Assembly (NCBI RefSeq): GCF_013033355.1
Contig: NZ_WQDY01000013.1
Coordinates: forward strand, 62,001-126,000
From: Ruegeria lacuscaerulensis
GTDB taxonomy: Bacteria; Pseudomonadota; Alphaproteobacteria; Rhodobacterales; Rhodobacteraceae
Direction: 5' to 3'
Length of the DNA: 64,000 nt
Positions 19,673 to 29,395 of the stretch are shown piece by piece. A model generated the notes under the pieces. That model made no database searches. It was not told where the DNA came from and saw only the letters and a program-made list of their open reading frames with translations. A program made the position numbers and the translations under genes. Each line of letters starts with the position of its first letter. Positions within the stretch are counted from its first letter, which is position 1.

Positions 19673-20480
19673 TACGCAGTCCCAAGAACCTAAGGGCGCG
19701 ATTGCCAAGTTTCTGGCCGCCTCGCCGGATTCTGTCGGCAAGACGATCATTGTCGCGGTCGCTGTCTGCCTTGTGGCCTCGATGGTCGTATCCGCCGCAG
19801 CCGTCAGCCTGCGCCCTGTGCAAGAAGCCAACGCGCTGAAGGACAAGCAAGTCAACGTTCTGCAAGTCGCCGGTGTCTATGAGCCGGGTGTCGATGTCTC
19901 CGAGGCATTCGCCGCGTTCGAGCCGCATGTGCTGGAGCTGTCGACCGGCGCATTCGTAGATGATCAGTTCGATGCAGCCACGTTTGATGACATCGCTGCG
20001 GCCAGCGATCCCGACCTGAGCGTAGCGCTGGACAATGACCCGGCGGGCATAGGACGTCAGTCCAAGTACCGCGTGATCTATCTGTTGCGCGACGATGCGG
20101 GCGAGTTGGACAAGGTGATCCTGCCGCTGCATGGCTATGGCCTGTGGTCCACGCTCTATGGCTTTATCGCGCTGGAGAACAACGGCAACGATATCTTCGG
20201 TCTGCAATTCTATCAGCATGGTGAGACGCCGGGCCTTGGGGCTGAGGTGGACAACCCGCGCTGGAAGGCACTGTGGAATGGAAAACGTCTGCGTGATGAC
20301 GCGGGTGAGCTTCAGATCACCGTCGCCAAATCGCAGCCCGCGGCTGGCCCGGACTTTTATGTCGACGCGCTGGCCGGTGCCACGCTGACTTCGGTCGGTG
20401 TCGATAACCTGGTGAAATTCTGGATGGGGGATGCGGGTTACGCTCCGTTCCTGGCCAAACTGCAAGCAGGAGAAATCTGA
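19665..20480 (+). CDS. nqrC: Na+-NQR subunit C, FMN-carrying
   Basis: A 271-residue subunit with one N-terminal membrane anchor (about 26-47) and a periplasmic FMN-binding domain. The flavinylation motif near the C-terminus reads AGATLTS, a conservative S-to-A change in the first position of SGAT[LV]TS; the acceptor threonine is retained. GGAGGG precedes the ATG. It overlaps nqrB upstream, and nqrD starts on its stop codon (TGATG). Confidence 0.95.
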   Translation: MSDTQSQEPKGAIAKFLAASPDSVGKTIIVAVAVCLVASMVVSAAAVSLRPVQEANALKDKQVNVLQVAGVYEPGVDVSEAFAAFEPHVLELSTGAFVDDQFDAATFDDIAAASDPDLSVALDNDPAGIGRQSKYRVIYLLRDDAGELDKVILPLHGYGLWSTLYGFIALENNGNDIFGLQFYQHGETPGLGAEVDNPRWKALWNGKRLRDDAGELQITVAKSQPAAGPDFYVDALAGATLTSVGVDNLVKFWMGDAGYAPFLAKLQAGEI

Positions 20481-21133
20481 TGTCTCAGACCAAGAAAGAG
20501 ATGCTGGTCGACCCGCTTGTCGACAATAACCCGATCACTCTGCAGGTGCTGGGCATCTGTTCGGCGCTGGCGGTGACCTCGTCGCTGCAAGTGTCGATGG
20601 TGATGGCGCTGGCGGTGATCTTCGTGACCTCGTTCTCGTCCTTCTTCATCTCATGCCTGCGCAACCAGATTCCCGGCTCGATCCGGATCATCGTGCAGAT
20701 GGTGATCATCGCCTCGCTGGTGATCCTGGTGGACCAGATCCTTAAGGCCTATGCGTTTGAGATCTCGAAAACCCTGTCGGTTTTTGTCGGCCTGATCATC
20801 ACCAACTGTATCGTGATGGGCCGGGCTGAGGCGTTTGCGATGAAGAACCCGCCCGTCGCGTCGTTCATCGACGGCATGGGCAACGGTATGGGCTACGGCC
20901 TGATCCTGCTGCTGGTGGGCTTCATCCGCGAGCTGTTCGGGGCCGGGTCGCTGTTTGGCATCACCATTCTGGAGACCGTCAACAACGGTGGCTGGTACGT
21001 GCCCAACGGCATGCTGCTGCTGCCTCCGTCAGCGTTCTTCATAATCGGTCTGATCATCTGGGCCTTCCGCACATGGAAGCCGAACCAGGTGGAAGAGCGT
21101 GAGTACAAAATTCAGCAGGTAGAGGCCCACTGA
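20480..21133 (+). CDS. nqrD: Na+-NQR subunit D
   Basis: A 217-residue membrane subunit with six helices, homologous to RnfE. NqrD and NqrE form an inverted pair that holds an intramembrane iron site; the cysteines in [13 protein letters not shown] and LGICSALAV are at the expected places. Its stop codon overlaps the nqrE start, so translation is probably coupled. Confidence 0.95.
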   Translation: MSQTKKEMLVDPLVDNNPITLQVLGICSALAVTSSLQVSMVMALAVIFVTSFSSFFISCLRNQIPGSIRIIVQMVIIASLVILVDQILKAYAFEISKTLSVFVGLIITNCIVMGRAEAFAMKNPPVASFIDGMGNGMGYGLILLLVGFIRELFGAGSLFGITILETVNNGGWYVPNGMLLLPPSAFFIIGLIIWAFRTWKPNQVEEREYKIQQVEAH

Positions 21134-21741
21134 TGGAAGGTCTGATTTCACTGGCCGTAAAGGCCATCTTTGTCGAAAACCTTGCGCTCAGCTTCTTTCT
21201 CGGGATGTGTACCTTCATCGCCGTGTCCAAGAAGATTTCGACCGCGCTGGGTCTGGGCATCTCGGTCATGGTTGTGCAGGCCATCACCGTGCCTGCCAAC
21301 AACCTGTTGCTGAACTATCTGTTGAAACCGGGTGCGCTGGCTTGGGCGGGCTTCCCGGATGTGGACCTGACCTTCCTTGGCCTGATCTCATATATCGGCG
21401 TGATTGCGGCGATGGTTCAGATCCTCGAGATGGTGTTGGATAAGTATTTCCCGCCGCTTTACAACGCGCTGGGGATATTCCTACCGCTGATCACGGTGAA
21501 CTGCGCCATTCTGGGTGGCTCGCTGTTCATGGTGGAACGCGACTATAACTTTGTTGAGGCGACGACTTATGGTCTGTCTTCGGGCTTTGGCTGGGCGCTG
21601 GCGATCACTGCGATGGCGGGCGTGCGCGAAAAGCTGAAATACTCGGACATTCCCGACGGCCTGCAAGGGCTTGGGATCACCTTCATCACCGCGGGTCTGA
21701 TGGCGATGGCCTTCATGTCCTTCTCGGGCGTGAAACTGTAA
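21133..21741 (+). CDS. nqrE: Na+-NQR subunit E
   Basis: A 202-residue membrane subunit with six helices, homologous to RnfA. Conserved cysteines occur in [12 protein letters not shown] and TVNCAILGG, which with NqrD ligate the intramembrane Fe centre. It starts on the nqrD stop codon and ends ten bases before nqrF. Confidence 0.95.
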   Translation: MEGLISLAVKAIFVENLALSFFLGMCTFIAVSKKISTALGLGISVMVVQAITVPANNLLLNYLLKPGALAWAGFPDVDLTFLGLISYIGVIAAMVQILEMVLDKYFPPLYNALGIFLPLITVNCAILGGSLFMVERDYNFVEATTYGLSSGFGWALAITAMAGVREKLKYSDIPDGLQGLGITFITAGLMAMAFMSFSGVKL

Positions 21742-21751
21742 GGAGGGACGC

Positions 21752-22975
21752 ATGGAAACTTTTAGCTTAGGCGTCGTTCTTTTCACCCTGATCGTGTTGG
21801 GGCTGGTGGCCATCATCATGGCTGCGCGGTCCAAGCTGGTGTCGACCGGGAACGTGAACATCACCATCAACGGTGAGAAAACCATCTCGGTCCCTGCCGG
21901 GGGCAAGCTGCTGCAAACCCTGGCGGCCGAGAAGCTGTTCGTCCCTTCTGCCTGTGGCGGCGGTGGCACCTGTGCGCAGTGTCGGGTGCGGGTGCATTCT
22001 GGCGGCGGCTCGATCCTGCCGACCGAGGAAAGCCACATCACCAAGCGCGAGGCTTCGTGCGGTGACCGTCTGTCCTGTCAGGTCGCAGTCAAGCAGGACA
22101 TGGACATCGAAGTCCCCGAAGAGGTCTTTGGCGTCAAGAAATGGGAATGTACCGTTCGCTCGAATGAAAACGTGGCGACCTTCATCAAGGCCCTGACGCT
22201 GGACCTGCCGGAAGGCGAGGATGTGAACTTCCGCGCCGGTGGTTACATCCAGATTGAAGCCCCTGCGCACCAGTTGAAATACACCGATTTCGACGTGGAA
22301 GAGGAATACCGCGAAGATTGGGACAAGTTCAATCTGTGGCAATACGAATCCGTCGTGGCCGAACCGATTGAGCGGGCTTATTCCATGGCCAACTATCCGG
22401 ATGAAAAGGGCATGATCATGCTGAACGTCCGCGTGGCCTCGCCGCCTCCGGGGTCGGAAGGTATCCCAGCGGGTCAGATGTCGTCGTATATCTTCAACCT
22501 GAAACCAGGTGACAAGGTCACCATCTCGGGTCCGTTTGGTGAATTCTTCGCCCGCGACACCCAAAAAGAGATGGTATTCATCGGCGGTGGCGCAGGCATG
22601 GCCCCCATGCGCAGCCATATCTTCGATCAGCTCAAGCGGTTGCAGAACCGCGATCGCAAGATCAGCTTCTGGTACGGGGCACGGTCGAAGAAAGAGATGT
22701 TCTTTGTCGAGGATTTCGACCAACTGGCCGAAGAGTTCGACAATTTCGAATGGCATGTCGCCTTGTCGGACGCGCAGCCCGAGGACGATTGGAAAGGCTA
22801 TACCGGCTTCATCCACAACGTTCTGTTCGAGGAATACCTCAAGAACCACCCTGCGCCCGAGGATTGCGAGTTCTACATGTGTGGACCGCCGATCATGAAC
22901 CAGTCGGTCATCAACATGCTGCTGGATCTGGGCGTGGACCGCGAAGACATCATGCTGGACGATTTCGGCGGATAA
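21752..22975 (+). CDS. nqrF: Na+-NQR subunit F, NADH-oxidising flavoprotein
   Basis: A 407-residue subunit. It has an N-terminal membrane helix (4-27), a 2Fe-2S ferredoxin domain with [10 protein letters not shown] and a downstream Cys (DRLSCQV), an FAD domain (RAYSMANYP) and an NADH domain ([18 protein letters not shown]). It oxidises NADH on the cytoplasmic side and starts electron flow. AGGAGGG precedes the ATG. A strong bidirectional terminator follows. Confidence 0.96.
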   Translation: METFSLGVVLFTLIVLGLVAIIMAARSKLVSTGNVNITINGEKTISVPAGGKLLQTLAAEKLFVPSACGGGGTCAQCRVRVHSGGGSILPTEESHITKREASCGDRLSCQVAVKQDMDIEVPEEVFGVKKWECTVRSNENVATFIKALTLDLPEGEDVNFRAGGYIQIEAPAHQLKYTDFDVEEEYREDWDKFNLWQYESVVAEPIERAYSMANYPDEKGMIMLNVRVASPPPGSEGIPAGQMSSYIFNLKPGDKVTISGPFGEFFARDTQKEMVFIGGGAGMAPMRSHIFDQLKRLQNRDRKISFWYGARSKKEMFFVEDFDQLAEEFDNFEWHVALSDAQPEDDWKGYTGFIHNVLFEEYLKNHPAPEDCEFYMCGPPIMNQSVINMLLDLGVDREDIMLDDFGG

Positions 22976-22981
22976 GACAGG

Positions 22982-23011
22982 AAAAACCGGCGCAGGACAG
23001 CGCCGGTTTTT
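22982..23011. terminator. Bidirectional terminator of nqrF and the nucleotide-sugar operon
   Basis: AAAAACCGGCG (22982-22992) pairs with CGCCGGTTTTT (23001-23011) over 11 bp with an 8-nt loop. T-runs occur on both strands, so it can end nqrF on the plus strand and the dehydrogenase gene on the minus strand, whose stop codon starts at 23012. Confidence 0.9.
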
Positions 23012-24304
23012 TTACAGCCGCAGGTCGCTGGCCTCTGGCGGCAGACAGGATTTGACGTCGAACAACACGCTTTGATCCTTGCCAAAGGCGCGTATCTCGG
23101 CAGGGGCGAGCGCCAGAAATTCCTGATGCGCAACCGCCAGAACGATGCCGTCATAGGCGCCGGTTTCAGGCTGCGAAGTCAATGAAATCCCATATTCCTT
23201 CTGCGCGGCATCTGCATCCGCATGGGGGTCGTGGACATCGACGGCGACGCCGTAGTCTTGCAACTCGTCAATCATATCCACCACACGCGTGTTGCGCAGG
23301 TCGGGACAGTTTTCCTTGAAGGTCAGCCCCATTACCAGAACGCGGGCGGCGGCCACATTGATCCCCTCGCGCATCATCCGCTTGACCAGTTGCGAGACCA
23401 CATAGCCTCCCATACTGTCATTTAACCTCCGCCCGGCCAGAATAATCTGCGGGTGATGGCCCACGGCCTCGGCCTTGTGGGTCAGGTAATACGGGTCTAC
23501 GCCGATGCAATGCCCGCCCACCAGACCGGGGCGGAAGGGTAAAAAGTTCCACTTGGTCCCCGCGGCGCGCAGAACTGCATCGGTGTCGATATCCATCCGG
23601 CCAAAGATCATCGCCAGCTCGTTCACCAATGCGATATTCAGGTCGCGTTGGGTGTTCTCGATCACCTTTGCGGCCTCGGCGACGCGAATGCTCTCGGCCT
23701 TGTGGGTGCCCGCCGAGATGATCCGCGCATAGAGCGCATCAACCAGGTCGGCCACCTCGGGGGTCGAGCCGGACGTAACCTTGCAGATATCCGCGATCCG
23801 ATGCGTCTTGTCGCCGGGGTTGATCCGCTCAGGGCTGTAGCCTGCAAAGAAATCGCGGTTGAACACCAGGCCCGAGGCGCGTTCCAACACTGGTACACAG
23901 TCTTCCTCGGTCGCGCCGGGGTAAACGGTGGATTCGTAGATCACCAGATCACCAGGTTTCAGCACGCGTCCAACCGTTTCAGACGCGCTGAGCAGCGGTG
24001 TTAAGTCAGGCTGCTTGCCCGCTGTGATCGGGGTGGGGACGGTTACGATATAGGTGTCACATTCCGCGATATCTGCCGGATCGGTGGTGAAGGACAGGCC
24101 GGTTGCGGCGCGCAGATCCTCGGGCTCGACCTCATGGGTTGCGTCCTGACCGGCGCGTAGGGCGGTTATCCGGGCTGTGTTGATGTCAAAGCCGATCACA
24201 GGGCCTATTTTGCCGAAGGCCACGGCCAGCGGCAGGCCGACATAGCCCAGTCCGATCACCGCGATCTTGCGCGCGTTGGGGTCTGCTTCAAACATCGCCG
24301 TCAT
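23012..24304 (-). CDS. Nucleotide-sugar 6-dehydrogenase (UDP-glucose/UDP-HexNAc dehydrogenase family, TviB/WbpO-like)
   Basis: A 430-residue enzyme of the UDP-glucose/GDP-mannose dehydrogenase family. It has a Rossmann motif ([17 protein letters not shown]), the [10 protein letters not shown] active-site region and the catalytic Cys in [26 protein letters not shown] marks the C-terminal domain. The type (TviB/WbpO) usually oxidises UDP-GlcNAc, UDP-GalNAc or UDP-Glc. Its ATG overlaps the upstream 4-epimerase stop codon (ATGA), and the pair probably supplies a UDP-uronate for surface polysaccharide. Confidence 0.88.
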   Translation of the reverse strand: MTAMFEADPNARKIAVIGLGYVGLPLAVAFGKIGPVIGFDINTARITALRAGQDATHEVEPEDLRAATGLSFTTDPADIAECDTYIVTVPTPITAGKQPDLTPLLSASETVGRVLKPGDLVIYESTVYPGATEEDCVPVLERASGLVFNRDFFAGYSPERINPGDKTHRIADICKVTSGSTPEVADLVDALYARIISAGTHKAESIRVAEAAKVIENTQRDLNIALVNELAMIFGRMDIDTDAVLRAAGTKWNFLPFRPGLVGGHCIGVDPYYLTHKAEAVGHHPQIILAGRRLNDSMGGYVVSQLVKRMMREGINVAAARVLVMGLTFKENCPDLRNTRVVDMIDELQDYGVAVDVHDPHADADAAQKEYGISLTSQPETGAYDGIVLAVAHQEFLALAPAEIRAFGKDQSVLFDVKSCLPPEASDLRL

Positions 24305-25314
24305 TTACCATGATAGTCGCGGAACCACGCGACGAACCGGGCAATGCCCTCTTTGAAATCGGTTTGCGGGCGGTACCCTGTCAGGGATTGCAGCAGATCA
24401 TTATCGGCCCATGTCGCAGGCACATCGCCCATCTGCATGGGCATGTAGTTTCGGATAGCCTTTTTGCCCAAGGCATCCTCAACGGCCTCGATGAAGTCCA
24501 TCAGCCGCACCTTGTCGCCATTGCCGATATTCACCACCCGCCAAGGCGCTGCCGGAGACAGGCTGTCGCCCTCGGCAATCTGGTCCGCACTGTCCGGGCG
24601 CTCGGGCGGCACGTCGATCAGCAGGCGGATACCCCGCACCAGATCCTCGACATAGGTGAAGTCGCGGTACATGTCGCCGTGGTTATAGATGTCGATCGGG
24701 CGGTCATCCAGAATGGCGTCCACAAACTTATAGAGCGCCAGATCGGGGCGGCCCCAACTGCCGTAGACAGTGAAAAAGCGGAACATCGTCGTCGGCAGGT
24801 TCCACAGATGAGCGTAGGAATGGCCCATCGCCTCATTTGCTTTCTTCGTGGCAGCGTAGATAGTCAGGGGGGTGTCGGCTTTTTCGACCTCGGTAAAGGG
24901 CATCTCTTCATTGGCACCGTAAACGGATGAGGTCGAGGCCATCAGCAGATGCGCAACTTTGTGTTCGCGGGCGACCTCCATAACGTTGAACGTGCCCACG
25001 ACGTTCGAGTTGATATAGCTGCGCGGGTCTTCCAGGCTATACCGAACCCCGGCTTGTGCGGCGAGGTGGACGATGACCTCGGGCTCGAAGTCATCGGCGA
25101 TCTGTTTCAGGCGGTCGTGATTTTCCAGCAGGTCCTCGGTTGCAGAAAAGCCCGGATTTTGCAGAAGCATCTGGTGGCGGCGCTGCTTGAGGGTGACGTC
25201 GTAATAGTCGGTCATCCCGTCATAGCCGTGCACACGAAAGCCTTCGGCCAGCAAGAGCTTGGCCAGATGGAACCCGATGAACCCGGCCGTTCCGGTGACA
25301 AGAACCCGTTTCAT
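24301..25314 (-). CDS. UDP-glucuronate 4-epimerase-like NAD-dependent epimerase
   Basis: A 337-residue extended short-chain dehydrogenase. It has the NAD motif TGTAGFIG, an active-site serine in [10 protein letters not shown] and the catalytic Y-x3-K in [10 protein letters not shown]. The sequence type ([35 protein letters not shown]) matches UDP-glucuronate 4-epimerases that make UDP-galacturonate. It is translationally coupled to the dehydrogenase gene that follows it. A glycosyltransferase or capsule locus is not visible here. Confidence 0.88.
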   Translation of the reverse strand: MKRVLVTGTAGFIGFHLAKLLLAEGFRVHGYDGMTDYYDVTLKQRRHQMLLQNPGFSATEDLLENHDRLKQIADDFEPEVIVHLAAQAGVRYSLEDPRSYINSNVVGTFNVMEVAREHKVAHLLMASTSSVYGANEEMPFTEVEKADTPLTIYAATKKANEAMGHSYAHLWNLPTTMFRFFTVYGSWGRPDLALYKFVDAILDDRPIDIYNHGDMYRDFTYVEDLVRGIRLLIDVPPERPDSADQIAEGDSLSPAAPWRVVNIGNGDKVRLMDFIEAVEDALGKKAIRNYMPMQMGDVPATWADNDLLQSLTGYRPQTDFKEGIARFVAWFRDYHGK

Positions 25315-25399
25315 GCAACCCTCTGTTTCATCGCCGTTTGATGCTGCATCAGGGATACTGTCACGGGGCCGAGGTCAAGGGGATTTTCGCTGCATTCGA

Positions 25400-25924
25400 T
25401 CAGCCAACAATCATCTGTTTCATGCGAAGGGCTTCGTATTCTAGCTCTTTCAGACGAAAATGCACAACGTCGCCGATGGTGATCACACCGCGCAAGGCAC
25501 CGTCAGAAAGAACGGGCATGTGGCGAAACCGCCCCTCGGTCATGGTTTTAAGAACTTGGTTCAGCGGGTCATCAGGTGCGCAGGTTTTGACCTCACGCGT
25601 CATCAGGTCCTCGACCGATTGAGGAAGCGTCTGACCGGGGGTGTCGGCCATGCGGCGCACGATATCGCGTTCCGACAGAATGCCTTGCAGTGCGCCGTTT
25701 TGGTCTGTAACCAGAACCGCCCCGATTTTCTTTTCCTTCAGCGTGTTCACCACCGAGTGAATCGTATCGTTCGGACGCACCGAGAAGACCGCGTCGCCCT
25801 TGCCCTCAAGCAGTTTCGCCACGGTCGTCTGCGAGTGTGACAGGTTCGAGTCGACCGACTGGCTGCGAGTGCTGGTATCGGCTTTATCGCCGCGGGTCGG
25901 TGGCTGGTAAGAGCTTGGGGCCAT
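25400..25924 (-). CDS. CBS-domain-pair protein
   Basis: A 174-residue cytoplasmic protein. A Ser/Thr-rich tail of about 30 residues precedes two CBS motifs (about 42-100 and 108-165; LVTDQNGALQGILSERDIV and VLSDGALRGVITIGDVV). CBS pairs bind adenosine nucleotides. ATG 25924 has AGAAGGAGA seven bases before it; a TTG two codons earlier is possible. It is a stand-alone gene divergent from the small membrane protein at 26035. Confidence 0.88.
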   Translation of the reverse strand: MAPSSYQPPTRGDKADTSTRSQSVDSNLSHSQTTVAKLLEGKGDAVFSVRPNDTIHSVVNTLKEKKIGAVLVTDQNGALQGILSERDIVRRMADTPGQTLPQSVEDLMTREVKTCAPDDPLNQVLKTMTEGRFRHMPVLSDGALRGVITIGDVVHFRLKELEYEALRMKQMIVG

Positions 25925-26034
25925 GGGCAATCTCCTTCTGCTTTGTTATTTACCTTAGCGCAGCCGAGCGACCTGTATAGGGTGCAATTGCCCTATCCGG
26001 GGAAAACTGCCAAAAACCAAGGATATCTGATCTT

Positions 26035-26220
26035 TTGTCCGACCTCTATTTGACACCGCCCATCGCGGCATTGATCTTTTTTGCAGTGGTGGTCTGCGGG
26101 CACAACTTTCGCATGACATGGAAACAGCAAGCGCCGGGTTGGCAGAAGAAAGCCTGGCTGTTCGGTTTGCCTGCCGGCATTGGCCTTTTGGTTTTAGGCT
26201 TCATGCCGCTTAAACTCTGA
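26035..26220 (+). CDS. Small membrane protein upstream of apbE
   Basis: A 61-residue protein with two hydrophobic helices (about 9-22 and 42-58) joined by a basic loop (RMTWKQQAPGWQKKAW). The start is TTG 26035, about 11 bases after AAGGA. I do not recognise a family. The position 66 bases ahead of apbE and nqrM suggests co-transcription with NQR maturation genes; a role there is only a guess. Confidence 0.65.
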   Translation: MSDLYLTPPIAALIFFAVVVCGHNFRMTWKQQAPGWQKKAWLFGLPAGIGLLVLGFMPLKL

Positions 26221-26286
26221 CGTTGGTTTGACTCTGATCAGAGGCGCTGGCATATGCCGGGCACGTTTTCTTAAAAGGGTGCTGTG

Positions 26287-27312
26287 ATGCGTCTTGTCCC
26301 CGTTTTGGCTGTTGCTGCGCTGGTGTCTGGCTGTTTGTTCGACAAAGAACCAGAGGTCGTGCGCCTGTCTGGCGAAACCATGGGAACGACCTTCAACATC
26401 ACCGCCATCGGCGTGGACGTGGACGAAGAAGCCTTGGCAGACGCGGTCGATGAGACTCTGGCCGAGGTCAACGCCAAGATGTCCAACTGGGATCCGACTT
26501 CCGAGGTGTCCACCTTTTCTGCGTCGGAAAGCACCGATGCCGTGGCAGTATCTGACGAATTTGCGTTGGTGATTGATGCGGCAAATGACGTGCACGAGAA
26601 ATCGGGCGGCACGTTTGACGTCACCCTTGGCCCGCTGATCGAGCTGTGGGGCTTTGGCCCGCGCAAACCCGAAGATCCAGTGCCATCGGATGTCGAAATT
26701 CAGGCCGCGTTAGACAGCGTCGGTCAGTCCCGCCTGTTGACGCTGGACCGCGAGGCTGGGACGCTGGCCAAATCGGATGCGGGTGTAGGCATCAACTTGT
26801 CGGCCATCGCCAAAGGCTATGGCATTGATGCGGTGGCCGAAACGCTGCGCGACGCCGGGATCGAGAATTACATGGTCGAGATCGGCGGCGATCTGGTTAC
26901 TATGGGTCAGAATGGCAAGAACGAGGCCTGGCGGATCGGGATCGAAAAACCTGAAACCAGCGTGCAGGCCATTCAGTTGATCGTTCAGCTTGACGATCTG
27001 GGGATGGCGACCTCGGGCGATTACAAGAACTTCTTCGAACAGGACGGCGTGCGCTATTCGCATATTATCGACCCGGTGACAGGCCGCCCGATCACGCACC
27101 GGACCACCTCGGTCACGGTGCTAGCGGAAAACGCGATGATGGCCGATGCCTGGGCCACGGCCATGTTGGCGCTGGGGCAGGAAAAAGGGCTGGAACTGGC
27201 CGAAAAGCATAAACTTGCCGTGTATTTCATCTCGCGGGATGTGACAGGGGGCGAAGATGCCTATATCACGGTCCATAGCAGCGCGTTCAAAGACGCGTTG
27301 GGCAGCAACTGA
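26287..27312 (+). CDS. apbE: ApbE, FAD:protein FMN transferase (lipoprotein)
   Basis: A 341-residue protein with a lipoprotein signal (lipobox LVSGC, Cys about 16), so it acts at the outer face of the inner membrane. ApbE signatures are present: GETMGTTFNI, the Mg/FAD region VGINLSAIAKGYGID, YMVEIGGDLVTMG and YSHIIDPVTGRPI. It links FMN covalently to the SGAT threonines of NqrB and NqrC. ATG 26287 follows AAAAGGG; a GTG one codon earlier is possible. nqrM follows 12 bases on. Confidence 0.95.
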   Translation: MRLVPVLAVAALVSGCLFDKEPEVVRLSGETMGTTFNITAIGVDVDEEALADAVDETLAEVNAKMSNWDPTSEVSTFSASESTDAVAVSDEFALVIDAANDVHEKSGGTFDVTLGPLIELWGFGPRKPEDPVPSDVEIQAALDSVGQSRLLTLDREAGTLAKSDAGVGINLSAIAKGYGIDAVAETLRDAGIENYMVEIGGDLVTMGQNGKNEAWRIGIEKPETSVQAIQLIVQLDDLGMATSGDYKNFFEQDGVRYSHIIDPVTGRPITHRTTSVTVLAENAMMADAWATAMLALGQEKGLELAEKHKLAVYFISRDVTGGEDAYITVHSSAFKDALGSN

Positions 27313-27324
27313 CGGATACTGATC

Positions 27325-27567
27325 ATGAGCACCTTTATTCTGGCTTTCATACTGCTGGCTCTTGTGATGGTCGGCATGTCGCTGGGCGTGATGCTGATGG
27401 GCAAGACCATCAAGGGCAGCTGTGGCGGTCTGAACGCGATCTCGGGTGCGGATAAATGCGTGGTCTGTCAGAAAGATGTCGACCCGAACAGCCCGCTGCG
27501 TGATCAGTTGCAGTGCAAGCGCGCCAAGAAGATGCTGGAACAGATGGAACGCGAAGCGCAGGTGTAA
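27325..27567 (+). CDS. nqrM: NqrM, Na+-NQR maturation protein (DUF539)
   Basis: An 80-residue protein with one N-terminal membrane helix (3-30) and a cysteine-rich soluble part with GSCGGLNAISGADKCVVCQ. This is the NqrM pattern, needed to insert Fe into the NqrD/NqrE intramembrane site. It is coupled to apbE. The usual place of apbE-nqrM is directly behind nqrF; here 3.3 kb intervene. Confidence 0.93.
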   Translation: MSTFILAFILLALVMVGMSLGVMLMGKTIKGSCGGLNAISGADKCVVCQKDVDPNSPLRDQLQCKRAKKMLEQMEREAQV

Positions 27568-27632
27568 ATTCCGCTTCGCCGCTGACGCGGAATTGGGTAG
27601 CCTCAGCCCCGGACGATCAAAGGGGCGCATCC

Positions 27633-29306
27633 GTGGCCAAAGCCAAAAACATCCTGTTCATCATGTTCGACCAGCTGCGCTGGGATTACCTGAGCTGTAA
27701 CGGCCACCCGCATCTTCACACGCCGAATATTGACCGTTTGGCGGCGCGCGGTGTGCGATTTGACGGGGCTTATATCCAATCACCCATTTGCGGCAGCTCT
27801 CGCATGTCGACCTATACCGGACGCTATGTGCATTCGCACGGTGCCTCGTGGAACGGCATCCCGCTAAAGGTCGGCGAGATGACGATGGGCGATCACCTGC
27901 GCAAGGCCGGAATGGAGTGCTGGCTGGTCGGCAAAACTCATATGCGCGCGGATGCCGAGGGGATGGCCCGGCTGGGTCTGGAGCCTGACAGCCTGATTGG
28001 GGCCCGTGTGGCCGAATGCGGTTTTGACGTGTTCGAACGCGATGACGGGATGCTGCCCGAGGGGCCGGATGGTTATTACGATCCGGACGGCGCGAAAGAG
28101 TACAACAAGTACCTCACTGCCAAAGGGTATGAGAGTGACAACCCGTGGCACGATTTTGCCAATTCCGGTCTGGACGCAGATGGCAACGTACTGTCTGGCT
28201 GGTTCCTGAAGCACTCGACCGAGGCGGCAAATATCGCCGAGGAAGACAGCGAAACCCCATACCTGACCGGGCGCGGGATCGAGTTCATGGATACTCATGA
28301 CGGCCCCTGGTGTTGCCATCTGAGCTTCATCAAGCCCCATTGGCCTTATATCGTGCCCGAACCCTATGCCTCGATATACGGCCCCGATGACGTGCTGCCG
28401 GTGAACCGGTCCAAGGCTGAGCGTGACAACGCACATCCCGTTCTGCGCGCTTTCATGGACACAAAGATTGGCCAGACATTCTCGCGGCAGGATGTGCGCG
28501 AGGCGGTGATCCCCGCCTACATGGGTCTGATCAAACAGGCCGACGACCAGATGGGCCGCCTGTTCGACTGGATGGAAAAAACCGGCCGGATCGAGGACAC
28601 GATGATCGTGCTGACCTCGGATCACGGCGATTTTCTGGGCGATCACTGGATGGGGGAGAAGACCTTCTTCCACGACGCTTCGACCAAAGTGCCGCTGATC
28701 ATCTATGATCCATCGTCCGCCGCTGACGCCACGCGCGGCACGGCCTGTGATGCGTTGGTGGAATCCATCGATCTTGCCCCGACCTTTCTGGATGTGGCCG
28801 GTGGCGCAGATGCCTCGCATATCCTCGAAGGACATTCCCTGTTGCCGATCCTGCATGGGACACAGGCGGAAACTCCGCGGGATGTGGTGATTTGCGAATA
28901 TGATTATTCGGCCTCGCCACTGGCGGAGAAACTGAATGCCTCGGTCCGCGATGCGGTGATGTTCATGGTCGCCGACAGGAAGTGGAAGCTGATCCATTGC
29001 GAGGGTGGCCATCGTCCTTTGCTGTTTGATCTGGAAAACGATCCACAGGAATTGACCGATCTGGGCGACAGCGCCGACCACGCCGACATCATCGCGCAAA
29101 TGTATGAGCATCTGTTTGCGTGGACCCGCAGGCAGTCTCAGCGCACCACGCGGTCCGAGGCGCAATTGATCGAGATGCGGACCAAAAGCCGGGGCAGGGG
29201 TGTTGTTGTCGGCATCTATGATGAAAACGACATGCCGTTGGAGTTGACGGTGAAATACCGAGGCCGCAAAGCGCGCCCGTATCGGGAGATTGTCGGCAAG
29301 GATTAA
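27633..29306 (+). CDS. Sulfatase-fold hydrolase, phosphonate monoester hydrolase-like
   Basis: A 557-residue alkaline-phosphatase-superfamily enzyme. Metal-site motifs are MFDQLRWDY and LTSDHGDFLGDH. The formylglycine cysteine (about residue 53) is in CGSSRMSTYTGRYVHSHG. The core is CxSSR rather than the usual CxPSR, a change to check against phosphonate monoester hydrolases, which this protein most resembles (WNGIPLKVGEMT). It has no signal peptide, so it is cytoplasmic. GTG 27633 is preferred; the open frame back to 27513 overlaps nqrM. It may cleave phosphonate or phosphate mono- or diesters. It begins 65 bases after nqrM. Confidence 0.82.
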   Translation: MAKAKNILFIMFDQLRWDYLSCNGHPHLHTPNIDRLAARGVRFDGAYIQSPICGSSRMSTYTGRYVHSHGASWNGIPLKVGEMTMGDHLRKAGMECWLVGKTHMRADAEGMARLGLEPDSLIGARVAECGFDVFERDDGMLPEGPDGYYDPDGAKEYNKYLTAKGYESDNPWHDFANSGLDADGNVLSGWFLKHSTEAANIAEEDSETPYLTGRGIEFMDTHDGPWCCHLSFIKPHWPYIVPEPYASIYGPDDVLPVNRSKAERDNAHPVLRAFMDTKIGQTFSRQDVREAVIPAYMGLIKQADDQMGRLFDWMEKTGRIEDTMIVLTSDHGDFLGDHWMGEKTFFHDASTKVPLIIYDPSSAADATRGTACDALVESIDLAPTFLDVAGGADASHILEGHSLLPILHGTQAETPRDVVICEYDYSASPLAEKLNASVRDAVMFMVADRKWKLIHCEGGHRPLLFDLENDPQELTDLGDSADHADIIAQMYEHLFAWTRRQSQRTTRSEAQLIEMRTKSRGRGVVVGIYDENDMPLELTVKYRGRKARPYREIVGKD

Positions 29307-29395
29307 ATTCACCGCGTCTACGCCAAAAGGCGGTTCACCCGGCGTCGGCCAAGGGGTAAAAGGTCAGGCAAGAGCAGCAATCCCGGAGAGTCCGA

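Noticed and set aside
21767..22849. A 360-codon frame antisense to nqrF
   Set aside because: nqrF is complete with ferredoxin, FAD and NADH motifs; the antisense frame shows no recognisable domain.
27864..29312. A 482-codon frame antisense to the phosphonate-hydrolase-like gene
   Set aside because: The plus-strand gene has clear catalytic motifs over the whole span; the antisense product looks random and rich in His/Gln/Arg.
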